Below are positions 30,800 through 40,751 of a stretch of 60,305 nt of DNA, piece by piece. The notes beneath the pieces were generated by a model that saw only the letters and a list, made by a program, of their open reading frames with translations, was not told the origin of the DNA and ran no database searches. The first letter of the stretch is position 1. The number at the start of each line of letters is the position of its first letter. The DNA comes from a virus. The position numbers and the translations under genes were made by a program. The DNA lies in IMG/VR virus record IMGVR_UViG_3300044825_003095, positions 1-60,305 of that record, one strand, 5' to 3'.

Positions 30800-33700
30800 T
30801 CACGCCTCGGCGCCGATCTCCCGCCGCCTCGCCGTCTCCTCGCGGAAGCGTGGCCGGAAGCTGCGCGGCACCATGTCCACGTACCCGAGCTCCCACAGGC
30901 GCCGGTAGTGGTCCACCATCTCGCCCGCGAGCCGCGTGGCGTCCTCGGTGTCGCCTCGCCGCCGCGCCGACTTGATGCGCGACCGCAGCGAGTCGCCCGC
31001 CTCGACGGCGTTGAACTCGAACTGCCGCGACACGTCCTCGGGCGTGGTGATGTGCAGGCGCGAGCCGCCGAGCGCGATGCGGGCGATCTCCGCCGGCCAG
31101 TCGTTGATGCCTCGGTTCACGCGGTCGGCGATCGACGCGCCGCGGCGCCACGGCCCGAGCTGGTTGAGCAGGTAGTCGGCCCACGGGATCCCGCCGGGCA
31201 CGTCGTTGCCGAGCGGCCGTCCCGAGTAGATCTCCCGCTGCGTCGCGATCTCGGGCAGCGCCTTGAGCAGCGGGTTGGCGCTCGACGTGACGTACTTGAG
31301 GAACTCGAAGAAGCCGTCGCCGCCCATCGTCGCCACGCCCGCCTCGAAGAGTTCCTGCGCAGGCGTGAGCGTCTTGAGCAGCGCGAACCGCATCGACGGA
31401 TGCGCCCCGATCTGCACGCCGACGTTGTCCCGCAGCCACGTGGGCTGGAGCTCCAGCGGCAGCTCGTCCTCGGACTGGATGGCCTCGTCGATCGCGTGCC
31501 GCAGCTTCGGGAACGCGGCGCCGTACGAGGGATTGTCCAGGAAGTGCCGAACCTGGAGGCTCATGTTCCCCTTCATCCATCGGTAGAAGGGCCACACGAG
31601 CGTTCCCCACTTCTGCTCGGCGTAGGAGAAGTCGGAGAAGTCCACGTGCGCCCGGCGCGCCATGTCGACGGCGTGGTCGAGCGAGTTGCCCTGCTCGATC
31701 AGGTCGAGCGCCGTCATCACGCGCCACAGGTCGTCGGTACTCGCGTTGAACTGGAACCAGCCGCCGTAGAACTTGCCGAGCCGGCTCCCCTGCATCAGCT
31801 TGCCGAGCAGGCCGCTCGAGTCGGCGCCGGTGCGCAGGATGTTGGGGATCTCCATCATCGAACGCCCGGCGCTGGCCACGCCGCCGAGCACAAGCAGCTC
31901 CTTGAGGTCGCGCCCGGAGATCATCGTGCCCTTGAGGTCGAACATCCGGCGGTCGATCCTCGTCCCGCCACGCTTCACGTCGTTCACGATCGACATGGCC
32001 AGCGGCGCCAGCGCGGGCCAGCGGCTCGGGCGGGAGCCGCCGATGAGCCAGCTCATCAGGCCGCCGGAGATCATGTTGCTCGTCCACCACGCGGGCGACG
32101 CGAACAACTGCGCCGCCTTCCACCAGTTCTGGACGACCTGGATGCCGCGGAACATCCCCGTGAGGTCGGCGTCGCTCGATAGCTTGCGCGCCATGTCCTC
32201 CACGTCGTCGGCGAGCGCGACCGGCCAGTAGTAGTGGTCGATCACGTCCTCGGAGATCGGGAACCTGAGCCGCATCTTCGAGATCAGTTCCCGCTTCACC
32301 GGGCGGTACTCGAGGCCGTCGATCACGACGGTCCCCTTGCTCGCGCCGCGCTGCATGGCCGCGACCTCGTCCCGCGTCCGCAGCTTCACGTACGGCGCGA
32401 TCTCCTCGGCGAAGCGCGCGCTGGCGCGGGCCTCGAGGTGCTGGCCCATGCGGCGGGCGAAGTTCGTCAGGATGTCCTCCTCGAACACCGTCTCGGCGAG
32501 GATCGACGCGCCGGACTTGAGGAAGTCGTCCCGCATGTAGTTGAGCATCTGCGGCGACGTCGGGAACTCCTCCGGCATCCACGGCGCGACCGATGCGTCG
32601 CCGCCGGGCAGGCCGAGCAGGTGTCGGTCGCCTGCGGTCATCAGGTCGTTGCCGGCGTTGCGCTGCCGCCGCAGGAAGTCCCGGCGCCAGCGCTCGAACG
32701 CCCACGAGTCGTCGTTGACGTTGTGCGCGTTGAGCTCGCCCGACCAGACCCAGTGGTCGCGGTCCACGTGCGCCCTCGCGAGGAGCTCCTGGATGGCCGG
32801 GGACAGGGCGCCCTTGTCGGCCCGCGTCGCCAGCTTGAGGATCAGCTCCTCGTTCTCCGGTCCCCACAGGATGCGGTTGGTGGCGCGCCGCAGTCCGAAG
32901 CGCGGGTTCGTCGAGAGCCGCCCGGTGGCGCCGGCGGGAACGGCCTCGCCGAGTCGCCGCAGCGAATCGACGTGGCTGGCGCGTGCGCCCTCGGTGAAGC
33001 CGATGGGGATGTACGCCAGCCGCGGCAGGTCGTCGGGCAGCAGCCCGAGCCCCGTCTCGATCTGCTGCCAGTCGTTGAACGTGCGCCAGATGTGCTGCGC
33101 AACCTGCTCGAAGCCGGGATCGCTCCGCAGCTTCGCGAAGGCGTCGGAGTTCTCGGCGGCGATGCGGTGCAGGATGTCGTCGCGCAGCGGTCCGACCACC
33201 CCGCGCTCGTCCTGCGCCACGGCGATCTCGAACACGCGGTGCGTCAGCGCCTGCTTGAGCGACTTCGGCTCGACGCCCGTCTCCTTGATCGAGGCGACGA
33301 CCATCTTGTTGATGTGGTTGACGGCCCTCGCCTTCGCGATGCGCGCCTGGTCCTCCGACTCGAAGCCGTAGCGGCGGGCGAGTTGCTTCATGCGCCGGTC
33401 GCTGTTGAGGTTGAACGCCGTGCGGGATCGCCGCATCGTCTCGTTGAGCGACTGGAGCCAGCGGAACGGCCGCTTCTCCTCGATCGCGCGGATCTCGTCG
33501 TCGATCGGCTTGAGGAGCGCCGCCGCGGTCGCGGCCGATTCCTCGGCGGCGGCGCGGCCCTTCGCCACCGTCTCCGCCAGGTGGGCGACCGACTCGGCCT
33601 CGGCGCCGGCGAAGCTCGCCTGGTCGGCGATGCCCTCGGAGATGCGCGTCATGTACGCGAGGTTCTCCCGACTTCGCCGCGTCATGTCCCACGGCAGCAT

Positions 33701-36700
33701 CGAGCCCGGCTGCGACGCCTTGTACTCGAACCGGAGCCCCGACGCGGCGGCGATCCGCTTTCGCGCCCAGCGGCTCGTGCCGACGACGAAGTGCCGGTCG
33801 CCCTCCATGTGGCCGACCGAGCGGCCGAACGTGCCGGCGGCGAGGCCGTCCCTCGTGCGGGGCGCCTGCACCCGCGCCGGCTGGATCACGACGTAGTCCG
33901 ATGGCGTCAGCAGTTGGGGGACGAGCTCGGCCTCGCTCGGGTTCACGCCTGCGGCGCGGAGGTCGTTGGCCGACACGAGGTCGCCGCCGTGCAGGTAGAC
34001 GCGGCGGTCGCCGGCCGGGCTCGCCCGCCGCACCGCCGCCTCGAGCGTCGGGCTGAACCCGAACACCTGCCGCTCGATGTCCCCGATCAGCGACCTTCCC
34101 TGCCGCCGCGCCTGCCTGGCGTTGATTCCGAGCTGGCGACGCAGGTAGTCCACCGCCGACTGCTGTCGCGCCAGGCCCTCGGTGTCCTTCGCCGGGATGC
34201 GGCGGCCGGCCTCGTACAGCGCCCGGTCCACGTCGTTCGTGAACTGGAGGTCCATCGATGTGCTGCGCCCCTTGTTGGAGACGCGACGGTCGCGGGCCTT
34301 GGGAAGGTCGATCGATCCGAACAGCGGCGGCTCGGGCCGCAGCGCCGCCGACCGGCCCTCCGGAACCCGGATCGTGTGCCGGACGACGCTGCCCATGTCC
34401 TCGCCGGCCCGGCGGATGCCGGTGCTCGTCAGGGACATCGAGCCGCCGACCAGCGACACCGGGTCGCCGTGGACGCGGACGAACCCGGCAAGCTGCCCGC
34501 CAGCCGGGTCGATGCCCCCGGCCCGGTGAAGCTCCTGCCATGTGTCGCCGACCGATGCGATCAGGCGCCGGAGCACGGCGTCGATCGCCGGGGTTCCGGT
34601 TTCCGGGTCGGTCCCGGAGGCCACGGCCCGCCCGACCCATGCCCCGATGCCCTCGGCCAGCCGGTCGGTGTTGCCGACGGGGATGCGCAGGGTCGCGCCG
34701 ATCTGGTGGATGCGGCGCCGATGGGAGCCCATCGTCTGCCGGACCAGCTCCGTTGCGACCGTCTCGGCGAACCCCTCGTAGGTCGGCGCCGTCGAAGCCG
34801 CCCCCATGGCGCGTGCCGCCTGGTCAAGCAGGACGCCGCCTGGGGCGTTCGCCCGATCGAACCACTCGTCCGGCCTTCCGCCGGTGAACGTGCCCCAGCC
34901 GGCAGCGACGGCCCTGAGCAGTGGCGTCTGAGAGGCGTCCCGCCCGGACATGGCCCGGCGCTCGTTGACCCGAGGCGGGACAACCTGCCGGTCCGACGAC
35001 GTTACGTACGACGGGATCGGCTCCAGCGGGAGCTCGACGGCGGTGGACAGGCTGTTGCCGGCCTTCCAGTCGTCGATGGCCTGCCGATGGACGGCGCGGA
35101 TCTGGTTGGCCACGTCCCTCGGGGTGCCCTTCGGGATGGACAGCACGGGTCGCGGGGTGACCGTCGTCGGCAGCGAACCCTCGAACGACCGGAGCTGGTC
35201 GATGGCGTCGGCCGCCCGCCCGGCGGCGACCCGCATGGACAGCGCCTCCGCCTCCCTGGCGTCGGCCACGGCCTCGCCCGCGAACCTGCCGCCCGCGGCC
35301 AGCCGCGCGGCGAGGCGCTGGTTCTCGATGTCGAGCAGGCGCTGGGCGAAGGCGTTCGCGTCCGCGATCTTCGACCGCTGCATCTCCAGGTCGCGATACC
35401 GCTGCGGACCGTGCCGGCCGAACAGCCGCTCGGCTCCCTTGCGCACGGCGGCGTACGGCCCGACCGCCGCCAGCGCCGCGTCGCCTTCCTTGAACGAGGC
35501 GTGCATCGAGTCGAGCGAGTCCTCGATGGCCAGCTTCGGCGCCGTCGCCACGTCCGCCAGTTGCTCCTCGGCGCGGGAGCGGGCCACGTGCGCGGCGCGG
35601 AGCTCGTCCTGCGCCTTCTGCACGATCGAGTCCGGCGCCACCGCCGCCGAGATGTCCACCTGGAACCGGGCCTCGTCGAACGCCTCGGCGGCGGCCTGCT
35701 CCCTCGCCTTGAGCGACCGGACCTTCTCCGTCAGCGACACGCGCTTCGACTCGCGGCGCACGTGGTCCACGCGGTCGAGCTCCCGCTGGACCGCCGCCCA
35801 GTGATGCACGGGGAGGTTCGGCCGGTTGAGCTTCCAGCCCTCGCGCACGAGCGACTCGACGCGGTGCGGATCGTCGATCGCCCGCAGCGGGACATGGATC
35901 ATGCCCGAGGCGTCGGTCACCGCGGCGGACCGCATGGCCTCGTCCATCGTCGGGACCGCGCTCGCCGGAATGGACAGCCGCCCGCCGCGAGACAGCGTCC
36001 GGCTCGCGTCGCGGAGCTCCTTCACCGCCTTCGCGTACTGCGCGTCGCGGGCGCCCACCAGCTCCGCCTCGCTGCCCCGCAGGAAGCGATGCAGGCGCCC
36101 CGGCTCGCCGAAGCCGCCGAACGGGAGGTTGCCGGAGCGGTAGCCCGGCAGCCGGTCCACGACCAGCGACGAGAACGGGAGCATCGCCTGGTGGGACGAC
36201 CGCGCCGCGTACTCGCGTGCGAAGTCGCGGGCGACCTGGCCACGGAACCGCTCGACGGGGCCGATGGTCGGGTCGGTCGTCAGCAGGTCGACGATCTCGC
36301 GGTCCATCGTCGCCTTGAGGCGGCGGCGGGCGAGGTTCAGGTCGTCGGTGACCTGCGCCACCTCCTCGGGCGACAGCGCCGAGTTGCGCAGCTTGTCGAT
36401 GCCGGACGCGATCGCCTCCCGGTACGTGCCGAGGTCCGCCGCCGTCCCCTTCACGACGTGCATCTCGTCGCCGATCTTGATCGACGTCTCGAACAGGTGG
36501 TTGAGCCGCGAGAGCTGCGGGTCGACCGGAAGCGCCCCGGTCTGCTGCACGTGGCGCACGATCTGCGACACCATCCGCGCGCCGCCCTTGTTGAACACGG
36601 CGCGCGAGCCGTCGCTGCCGATCTTGGTCACGACGTTGCCGCCGCCGGAGAGGTACGTCGTCGGATCGAGCAGCACGTCGCCGGCGAACCCGAGCACGGC

Positions 36701-37291
36701 GCGCGTCACGTTGTTCTCGACGCCCAGCCGCTCGAGCACGTCCGACGAGTAGACCTGCGGCGCACCGAACGTCCCCTGCCTCGCGCGGGCGACGATCCTC
36801 CGCCGGTCGGACTCGCTCGTCAGCAGCGGCCGGGCCGCCGCGCCTGCACCATACATCGCCGCCGCGCCGCCTCCGGCCCACGCCGCCCCCTCGAGCGCGC
36901 CCGCGATCGTTCCGGCTGGACCCAGCGCCGTGCCCGCGATGCCGCCGAACAGCGCGCCCCACGCGGCGGCGCTTCCGAGCCCGCCCGCGATCGTCGGCGC
37001 ATCGGGCTCGCCGAAAGCGATGTTCGCCATCGCGTTCCGCGGCAGGTCGAGGATGTCGAGGAACCGCTCCGTCGGCGTGCGAAGGTCGTGCACCGACGGC
37101 GCGCGCATGCCGCTGGCGACGGCCTGCTCGTCCATCTGGTTGATCTCGGACGACGTCAGCCGGTCGCGGTCGCGGCGCTGCAAGTAGACCTGTGGCACAG
37201 GGTTGGCGGCGCGGTTGAGGGCGATCAACCCGTCGACATATGCGGCGCGCGGATTGTGGACCTCCGGCGCTCCGGCGGCGAACTGCGTCAT
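30800..37291 (-). CDS. Giant internal virion / ejection protein
   Basis: 2163 residues from MTQFAAGAPEVHNPRAAYVD; AAGGTCATGGC precedes. Gly- and Ala-rich hydrophobic stretches at about 105-150 (AWGALFGGIAGTALGPAGTI) and GFAGDVLLDPTTYLSGGG near 200 could insert in a membrane; long Arg-, Glu- and Ala-rich helices fill 500-850. The C-terminal third (WWKAAQLFASPAWWTSNMIS; FYRWMKGNMSLQVRHFLDN) resembles the ends of large polyvalent or ejection proteins of podoviruses. No RNA-polymerase motif was seen. Its size (11% of the genome) and its place among tail genes suggest a protein packaged in the head and injected with DNA. Confidence 0.8.
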   Translation of the reverse strand: MTQFAAGAPEVHNPRAAYVDGLIALNRAANPVPQVYLQRRDRDRLTSSEINQMDEQAVASGMRAPSVHDLRTPTERFLDILDLPRNAMANIAFGEPDAPTIAGGLGSAAAWGALFGGIAGTALGPAGTIAGALEGAAWAGGGAAAMYGAGAAARPLLTSESDRRRIVARARQGTFGAPQVYSSDVLERLGVENNVTRAVLGFAGDVLLDPTTYLSGGGNVVTKIGSDGSRAVFNKGGARMVSQIVRHVQQTGALPVDPQLSRLNHLFETSIKIGDEMHVVKGTAADLGTYREAIASGIDKLRNSALSPEEVAQVTDDLNLARRRLKATMDREIVDLLTTDPTIGPVERFRGQVARDFAREYAARSSHQAMLPFSSLVVDRLPGYRSGNLPFGGFGEPGRLHRFLRGSEAELVGARDAQYAKAVKELRDASRTLSRGGRLSIPASAVPTMDEAMRSAAVTDASGMIHVPLRAIDDPHRVESLVREGWKLNRPNLPVHHWAAVQRELDRVDHVRRESKRVSLTEKVRSLKAREQAAAEAFDEARFQVDISAAVAPDSIVQKAQDELRAAHVARSRAEEQLADVATAPKLAIEDSLDSMHASFKEGDAALAAVGPYAAVRKGAERLFGRHGPQRYRDLEMQRSKIADANAFAQRLLDIENQRLAARLAAGGRFAGEAVADAREAEALSMRVAAGRAADAIDQLRSFEGSLPTTVTPRPVLSIPKGTPRDVANQIRAVHRQAIDDWKAGNSLSTAVELPLEPIPSYVTSSDRQVVPPRVNERRAMSGRDASQTPLLRAVAAGWGTFTGGRPDEWFDRANAPGGVLLDQAARAMGAASTAPTYEGFAETVATELVRQTMGSHRRRIHQIGATLRIPVGNTDRLAEGIGAWVGRAVASGTDPETGTPAIDAVLRRLIASVGDTWQELHRAGGIDPAGGQLAGFVRVHGDPVSLVGGSMSLTSTGIRRAGEDMGSVVRHTIRVPEGRSAALRPEPPLFGSIDLPKARDRRVSNKGRSTSMDLQFTNDVDRALYEAGRRIPAKDTEGLARQQSAVDYLRRQLGINARQARRQGRSLIGDIERQVFGFSPTLEAAVRRASPAGDRRVYLHGGDLVSANDLRAAGVNPSEAELVPQLLTPSDYVVIQPARVQAPRTRDGLAAGTFGRSVGHMEGDRHFVVGTSRWARKRIAAASGLRFEYKASQPGSMLPWDMTRRSRENLAYMTRISEGIADQASFAGAEAESVAHLAETVAKGRAAAEESAATAAALLKPIDDEIRAIEEKRPFRWLQSLNETMRRSRTAFNLNSDRRMKQLARRYGFESEDQARIAKARAVNHINKMVVASIKETGVEPKSLKQALTHRVFEIAVAQDERGVVGPLRDDILHRIAAENSDAFAKLRSDPGFEQVAQHIWRTFNDWQQIETGLGLLPDDLPRLAYIPIGFTEGARASHVDSLRRLGEAVPAGATGRLSTNPRFGLRRATNRILWGPENEELILKLATRADKGALSPAIQELLARAHVDRDHWVWSGELNAHNVNDDSWAFERWRRDFLRRQRNAGNDLMTAGDRHLLGLPGGDASVAPWMPEEFPTSPQMLNYMRDDFLKSGASILAETVFEEDILTNFARRMGQHLEARASARFAEEIAPYVKLRTRDEVAAMQRGASKGTVVIDGLEYRPVKRELISKMRLRFPISEDVIDHYYWPVALADDVEDMARKLSSDADLTGMFRGIQVVQNWWKAAQLFASPAWWTSNMISGGLMSWLIGGSRPSRWPALAPLAMSIVNDVKRGGTRIDRRMFDLKGTMISGRDLKELLVLGGVASAGRSMMEIPNILRTGADSSGLLGKLMQGSRLGKFYGGWFQFNASTDDLWRVMTALDLIEQGNSLDHAVDMARRAHVDFSDFSYAEQKWGTLVWPFYRWMKGNMSLQVRHFLDNPSYGAAFPKLRHAIDEAIQSEDELPLELQPTWLRDNVGVQIGAHPSMRFALLKTLTPAQELFEAGVATMGGDGFFEFLKYVTSSANPLLKALPEIATQREIYSGRPLGNDVPGGIPWADYLLNQLGPWRRGASIADRVNRGINDWPAEIARIALGGSRLHITTPEDVSRQFEFNAVEAGDSLRSRIKSARRRGDTEDATRLAGEMVDHYRRLWELGYVDMVPRSFRPRFREETARRREIGAEA

Positions 37292-37300
37292 GCCATGACC

Positions 37301-39301
37301 TTATCGCCCGCCGGTCAGATGCCTGAGCTGCGAGAACTCGAACTCGCTCACGGGTCCGCCCGCCATCTGCGACAGGATCTCCTGCGCCCGGCGCTTCGCC
37401 TTCACGATCCTGTCGAAGCCCGACTCCTTCGTGCCGGGGATGTGGACGTTGGCCCAGTCCGTCTTGCCCCAGCCGTGCCGCTGGAACTCCTGCGCCAGCA
37501 TGTCGACGGCCGCGGCGCGGGCCTCGCCCTCGAGGCCGTTGATCTGCTTCATCGTGTCGGCGACGCGGGACATCGACGAGCGGTAGAGCCCGAGCTTCGT
37601 CGGGTTGTCGGAGAAGTACCAGTCGTTCTCGATGTTCGAGAGATCCTGGAAGTCCTGGTTGATCGGGAACTCCCACCGCGCGCCGTTGGGGTTGTCGGGG
37701 TTCGCGACGGGGCGCAGCCGCAGCTTGTTGACCACCTCCGTCCGGACGTCGCCGGGCGCGTTGCGGAGCACGGCCGGGAGCGGGGCCGGGGACGTCGGCT
37801 CGCCGTTCGGCTGGGCGCCGCCCTGCGCGGCTCCGCCTGCGCCGCCGGCGAGGATCGATCGCGCGATCGCCTTGTCCTCGGGGCTGGTGTCGGGGCTCGA
37901 CAGCGCCCGCCCGGCCGCCGAGATGCGGGCCGCGTCGACCGCCGCCTCGCCCCGGCCGGTGCCACGGTTCGCGGCGGCGATGAGCTGCGCCTGCGACTGG
38001 GCTCGAGACGCCGCGACCTGCTCGGTGCGCGCGCGGCGCCCGATCTGCGCGTCGAGCGGCGTTGCGCCGGAAGGCATCTGCGACGCGGCCCGGCGGTTGC
38101 GAGCCCGCTCGAACAGGACGTCGTTGATCGTGGCGCTGCCGGGCTCGATGCCGGCGCCGCTGCGCACGTCCTCCAGCGGGGCGTCGGCGACGAGCGCCTC
38201 GCGGCGCAGCGCGCGGTCGCGGCTGTCGATCGACCGCTGCTGCACGTCGCGGACCCGCGCCGCCATGTCGGACTGCTCGCGACGGAGATCCCGCGCGGAA
38301 CGATCCTCCGGCGAGAGCGCCGCCTCGCGGGCCTGCGACTCCGCCTTGAACTGCGCGGCCGCAGCCTCCTGCTCGGCGATCGGCCGCTGCGGGTTCGCCT
38401 GCGTCCGCCACTGCGACTGCACCTGCCTCGCCCATCGCGGATCCTGCTGCATCCGCTGCATGAACGCCGACCGCACCTCGGGCGACGCCTGGTCGGGGTG
38501 CAGCGAGCCGTTGAGGATGCCCTCCATCTGCGCGTCGTGTGGCGCAAGGCCGCCGCCGCCCTGTCCGCTCGGGGAATAGGAGTCGCGGCCGGCGACATCG
38601 CGGAAGCGTCCGAGTCCGACCGGCTGGCTTGCGGCGAGCCTCGCGGACCTCCGCGCGTCGTACTCGCTGGACAGTCGCGCCGTCATCTGCTCCGGCGTCT
38701 CACCCTGCGGCGCAGCCACCGCTGGCGCTGCCATCGGCGCCGTCGCCGGCTGGTTGCCTGGAAGCCCCATCGCCATGTCGTGAAACTGGCGACCGACCTC
38801 CTGCGTGGTGATCGGGTCGACGACCTGCACGCCGCCGTCGCCGGTCGGCTGCACCATCTCGCCGGCGTGGACGCGCACCGGGCCGCGGAAGTATCCGCCG
38901 CGCGCCGCCGAGGGAACGCCGCGACCGCCGAGCTGCGCCTCGAGCGCCCGGAGATTGGCGAGCGACTGCGCCGTCGCCGTCGATCCGGCCGCCGCGAGCG
39001 CCTGCTGCTGCGCAAGCCGCTGCGCAGCGCGGGCGCGGTTGCGAGGGTCGATGCCCGCGAGCCGCGGGTCGATGTAGCCCTCGCGCGGGTCCGGACCCGG
39101 AGGCGTGTACGGATCGGAGCCGGGATGGTTGAGGTAGCCGCCGTACGGCGTCGGCGCGCCCGGCACGGCCACGAAGTTCACGCCGCCGAAGTCCGGGGCG
39201 CTGCGGAACGGCGCCGTCACCCCGAGGCGGTCGCGCATCGTCCGCCCTCCGCTTGGCATGAACACGGGGCCGGTGTTGAGCGTGCGTCGTCCGATGGCCA
39301 T
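37301..39301 (-). CDS. Second internal virion protein, low complexity
   Basis: 666 residues from MAIGRRTLNTGPVFMPSGGR. Rich in Ala, Arg and Gln with long unstructured-looking stretches (RAAQRLAQQQALAAAGSTAT; QPNGEPTSPAPLPAVL). Adjacent to the giant protein and probably a partner ejection protein. No ribosome site; TTGGCG, 16 bp and TGATAT end 8 nt before the ATG, a possible leaderless promoter. Confidence 0.75.
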   Translation of the reverse strand: MAIGRRTLNTGPVFMPSGGRTMRDRLGVTAPFRSAPDFGGVNFVAVPGAPTPYGGYLNHPGSDPYTPPGPDPREGYIDPRLAGIDPRNRARAAQRLAQQQALAAAGSTATAQSLANLRALEAQLGGRGVPSAARGGYFRGPVRVHAGEMVQPTGDGGVQVVDPITTQEVGRQFHDMAMGLPGNQPATAPMAAPAVAAPQGETPEQMTARLSSEYDARRSARLAASQPVGLGRFRDVAGRDSYSPSGQGGGGLAPHDAQMEGILNGSLHPDQASPEVRSAFMQRMQQDPRWARQVQSQWRTQANPQRPIAEQEAAAAQFKAESQAREAALSPEDRSARDLRREQSDMAARVRDVQQRSIDSRDRALRREALVADAPLEDVRSGAGIEPGSATINDVLFERARNRRAASQMPSGATPLDAQIGRRARTEQVAASRAQSQAQLIAAANRGTGRGEAAVDAARISAAGRALSSPDTSPEDKAIARSILAGGAGGAAQGGAQPNGEPTSPAPLPAVLRNAPGDVRTEVVNKLRLRPVANPDNPNGARWEFPINQDFQDLSNIENDWYFSDNPTKLGLYRSSMSRVADTMKQINGLEGEARAAAVDMLAQEFQRHGWGKTDWANVHIPGTKESGFDRIVKAKRRAQEILSQMAGGPVSEFEFSQLRHLTGGR

Positions 39302-39312
39302 GCCGAAGGATA

Positions 39313-39630
39313 TCACGCCCTGCGCACGTCTCGCCAAAGGCGCGCGAGCCCGCTGGTCGTCGCCTTGAGCTTCACGATGCACCCGCACCCGCGCCAGTCG
39401 GCGGGCGTGTCGAGGCCGAACCAGTGCAGCAGGTGCCGCCTCGGAAGCGGCGTGCCGTGCCATCGCACGCCGCACCAGGCGACGACGATCGACGGCCCCT
39501 CGCACCCCTTGCACTCGCGTCGCTCGAGATCCCCGACGCGCCTCGGGACGCCGTCGTCGTCGATGTGGAATCGGGCCGTCCGCTGCCGGCCGTCCGCGCC
39601 TGTCCAGGGAAACACGAAGTCTGCTGGCAT
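39313..39630 (-). CDS. Small cysteine-containing structural-region protein
   Basis: 105 residues from MPADFVFPWTGADGRQRTAR. Paired cysteines (RRECKGCEGPS; DWRGCGCIVKLKA) could bind metal. A similar CGC(I/L)V(K/R)LK ending occurs in some phage tail-region proteins of unknown role. Overlaps the upstream gene by 1 bp. Confidence 0.75.
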   Translation of the reverse strand: MPADFVFPWTGADGRQRTARFHIDDDGVPRRVGDLERRECKGCEGPSIVVAWCGVRWHGTPLPRRHLLHWFGLDTPADWRGCGCIVKLKATTSGLARLWRDVRRA

Positions 39631-40751
39631 CACGCACCGATGAAGCCGACGACGGACGCCGACTGGAGGTTGAGGAACGTCTCGACGATGGTGAACTGCG
39701 ATCCCTGCGGGCACGTTCCCGGCGGGAGATCGGGAGTTCGCACGAGGTAGGTGTGGTCCGCCGGACACGGATCGACGCACGTCTGGAGGCCGGGGAACGT
39801 GTATCCGCAGGCGCCGCAGTCCGGATCGTTCGGCCCGATCGTCGCGGCCGACTTGAAGGTGATGCCCGTGCGGTAGTAGATCGCCACGACGTTGCCGCCG
39901 CCGTCGGTCACGAAGTTGCAGGCGAACGTGACCTCGTAGCGCAGCTTGCACCCGTTGTCCGACACGGCCGTCTGCCCGTTGCAGGAGAAGGCGCCCTGGA
40001 AGTTCCCGACCAGCCACGCCTGCGGGTTCTGCGGCTTGTCGCACGGGCATCCTCCGGACGAGTCGTCCGTCGGGACGATGTCGAAGATCACGTGCGTCGG
40101 GTGCGAGCACTGCGCCGGGCACGGTTCGCCCGGCGGCGCCGGGCAGCACTGGTCGTCCTCGCACGACTCGAACGCCGGCTGGCCCTCGATCGATCCGAGC
40201 ACCGTCGCGTCGGCGGGCAGCTCCGAAACCGTGTCGCCGTCGATCGTGTAGCAGGCGACGCACTGCTCGGGAAGCAGGCTCGCGAGCGACGTCGGCTTGA
40301 ACGTGTACGGGAACGAAACCGACCCCGACTCCACGAACGGATCGATGTCGGCGCAGTCGATGTAGAGCACGTCGGGCGGATGCAGGCCGAGGTCGCACGA
40401 CGGCAGCGTGACGGTGCAGCACCGTATGGCGACGTACCAGCAGCCGGGCACGCGCGAATGGCAGCACGCCTCGGGATCGCCGGGGAACTCCTCCTGGCAG
40501 TGGTCGTACGTCGCGCGGATGGCGCCGACGATCTCGTCGCCGACGATCAGCGCGCCGGCGGGCGGCCTGGTCCCGACGATCGCCTCGACCTCCCAACAGT
40601 TCTCGTTCCACAGGAACGCGCCGGTCGCCGGGATGCCCGCGCGGTTGGCGATCGTGCACGGCACGTAGACCTGGTCGAAGAACACGCCGCAGCACTGCCG
40701 GATCTTCACCCAGCACGCGGCGTCGCAGCAGCAGACGTTCGTCTTGGCCAT
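39630..40751 (-). CDS. Cysteine-rich protein (33 Cys in 373 residues)
   Basis: Starts MAKTNVCCCDAACW. Cysteines are spread along the whole protein, often as CC or CxC (CPAQCSHPTH, GGCPCDKP), with little Lys and many Gly, Pro and Asp. No signal peptide. Such density suggests disulfide-stapled or metal-binding beta domains exposed on the virion. It lies between the ejection-protein genes and tail genes. No family recognised. Confidence 0.8.
   Translation of the reverse strand: MAKTNVCCCDAACWVKIRQCCGVFFDQVYVPCTIANRAGIPATGAFLWNENCWEVEAIVGTRPPAGALIVGDEIVGAIRATYDHCQEEFPGDPEACCHSRVPGCWYVAIRCCTVTLPSCDLGLHPPDVLYIDCADIDPFVESGSVSFPYTFKPTSLASLLPEQCVACYTIDGDTVSELPADATVLGSIEGQPAFESCEDDQCCPAPPGEPCPAQCSHPTHVIFDIVPTDDSSGGCPCDKPQNPQAWLVGNFQGAFSCNGQTAVSDNGCKLRYEVTFACNFVTDGGGNVVAIYYRTGITFKSAATIGPNDPDCGACGYTFPGLQTCVDPCPADHTYLVRTPDLPPGTCPQGSQFTIVETFLNLQSASVVGFIGA

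Noticed and set aside
30753-34640. Very long alternative frames over the giant protein gene (both strands)
   Set aside because: Arg-, Pro- and Ala-rich translations without motifs; the 2163-residue frame is the coherent one.
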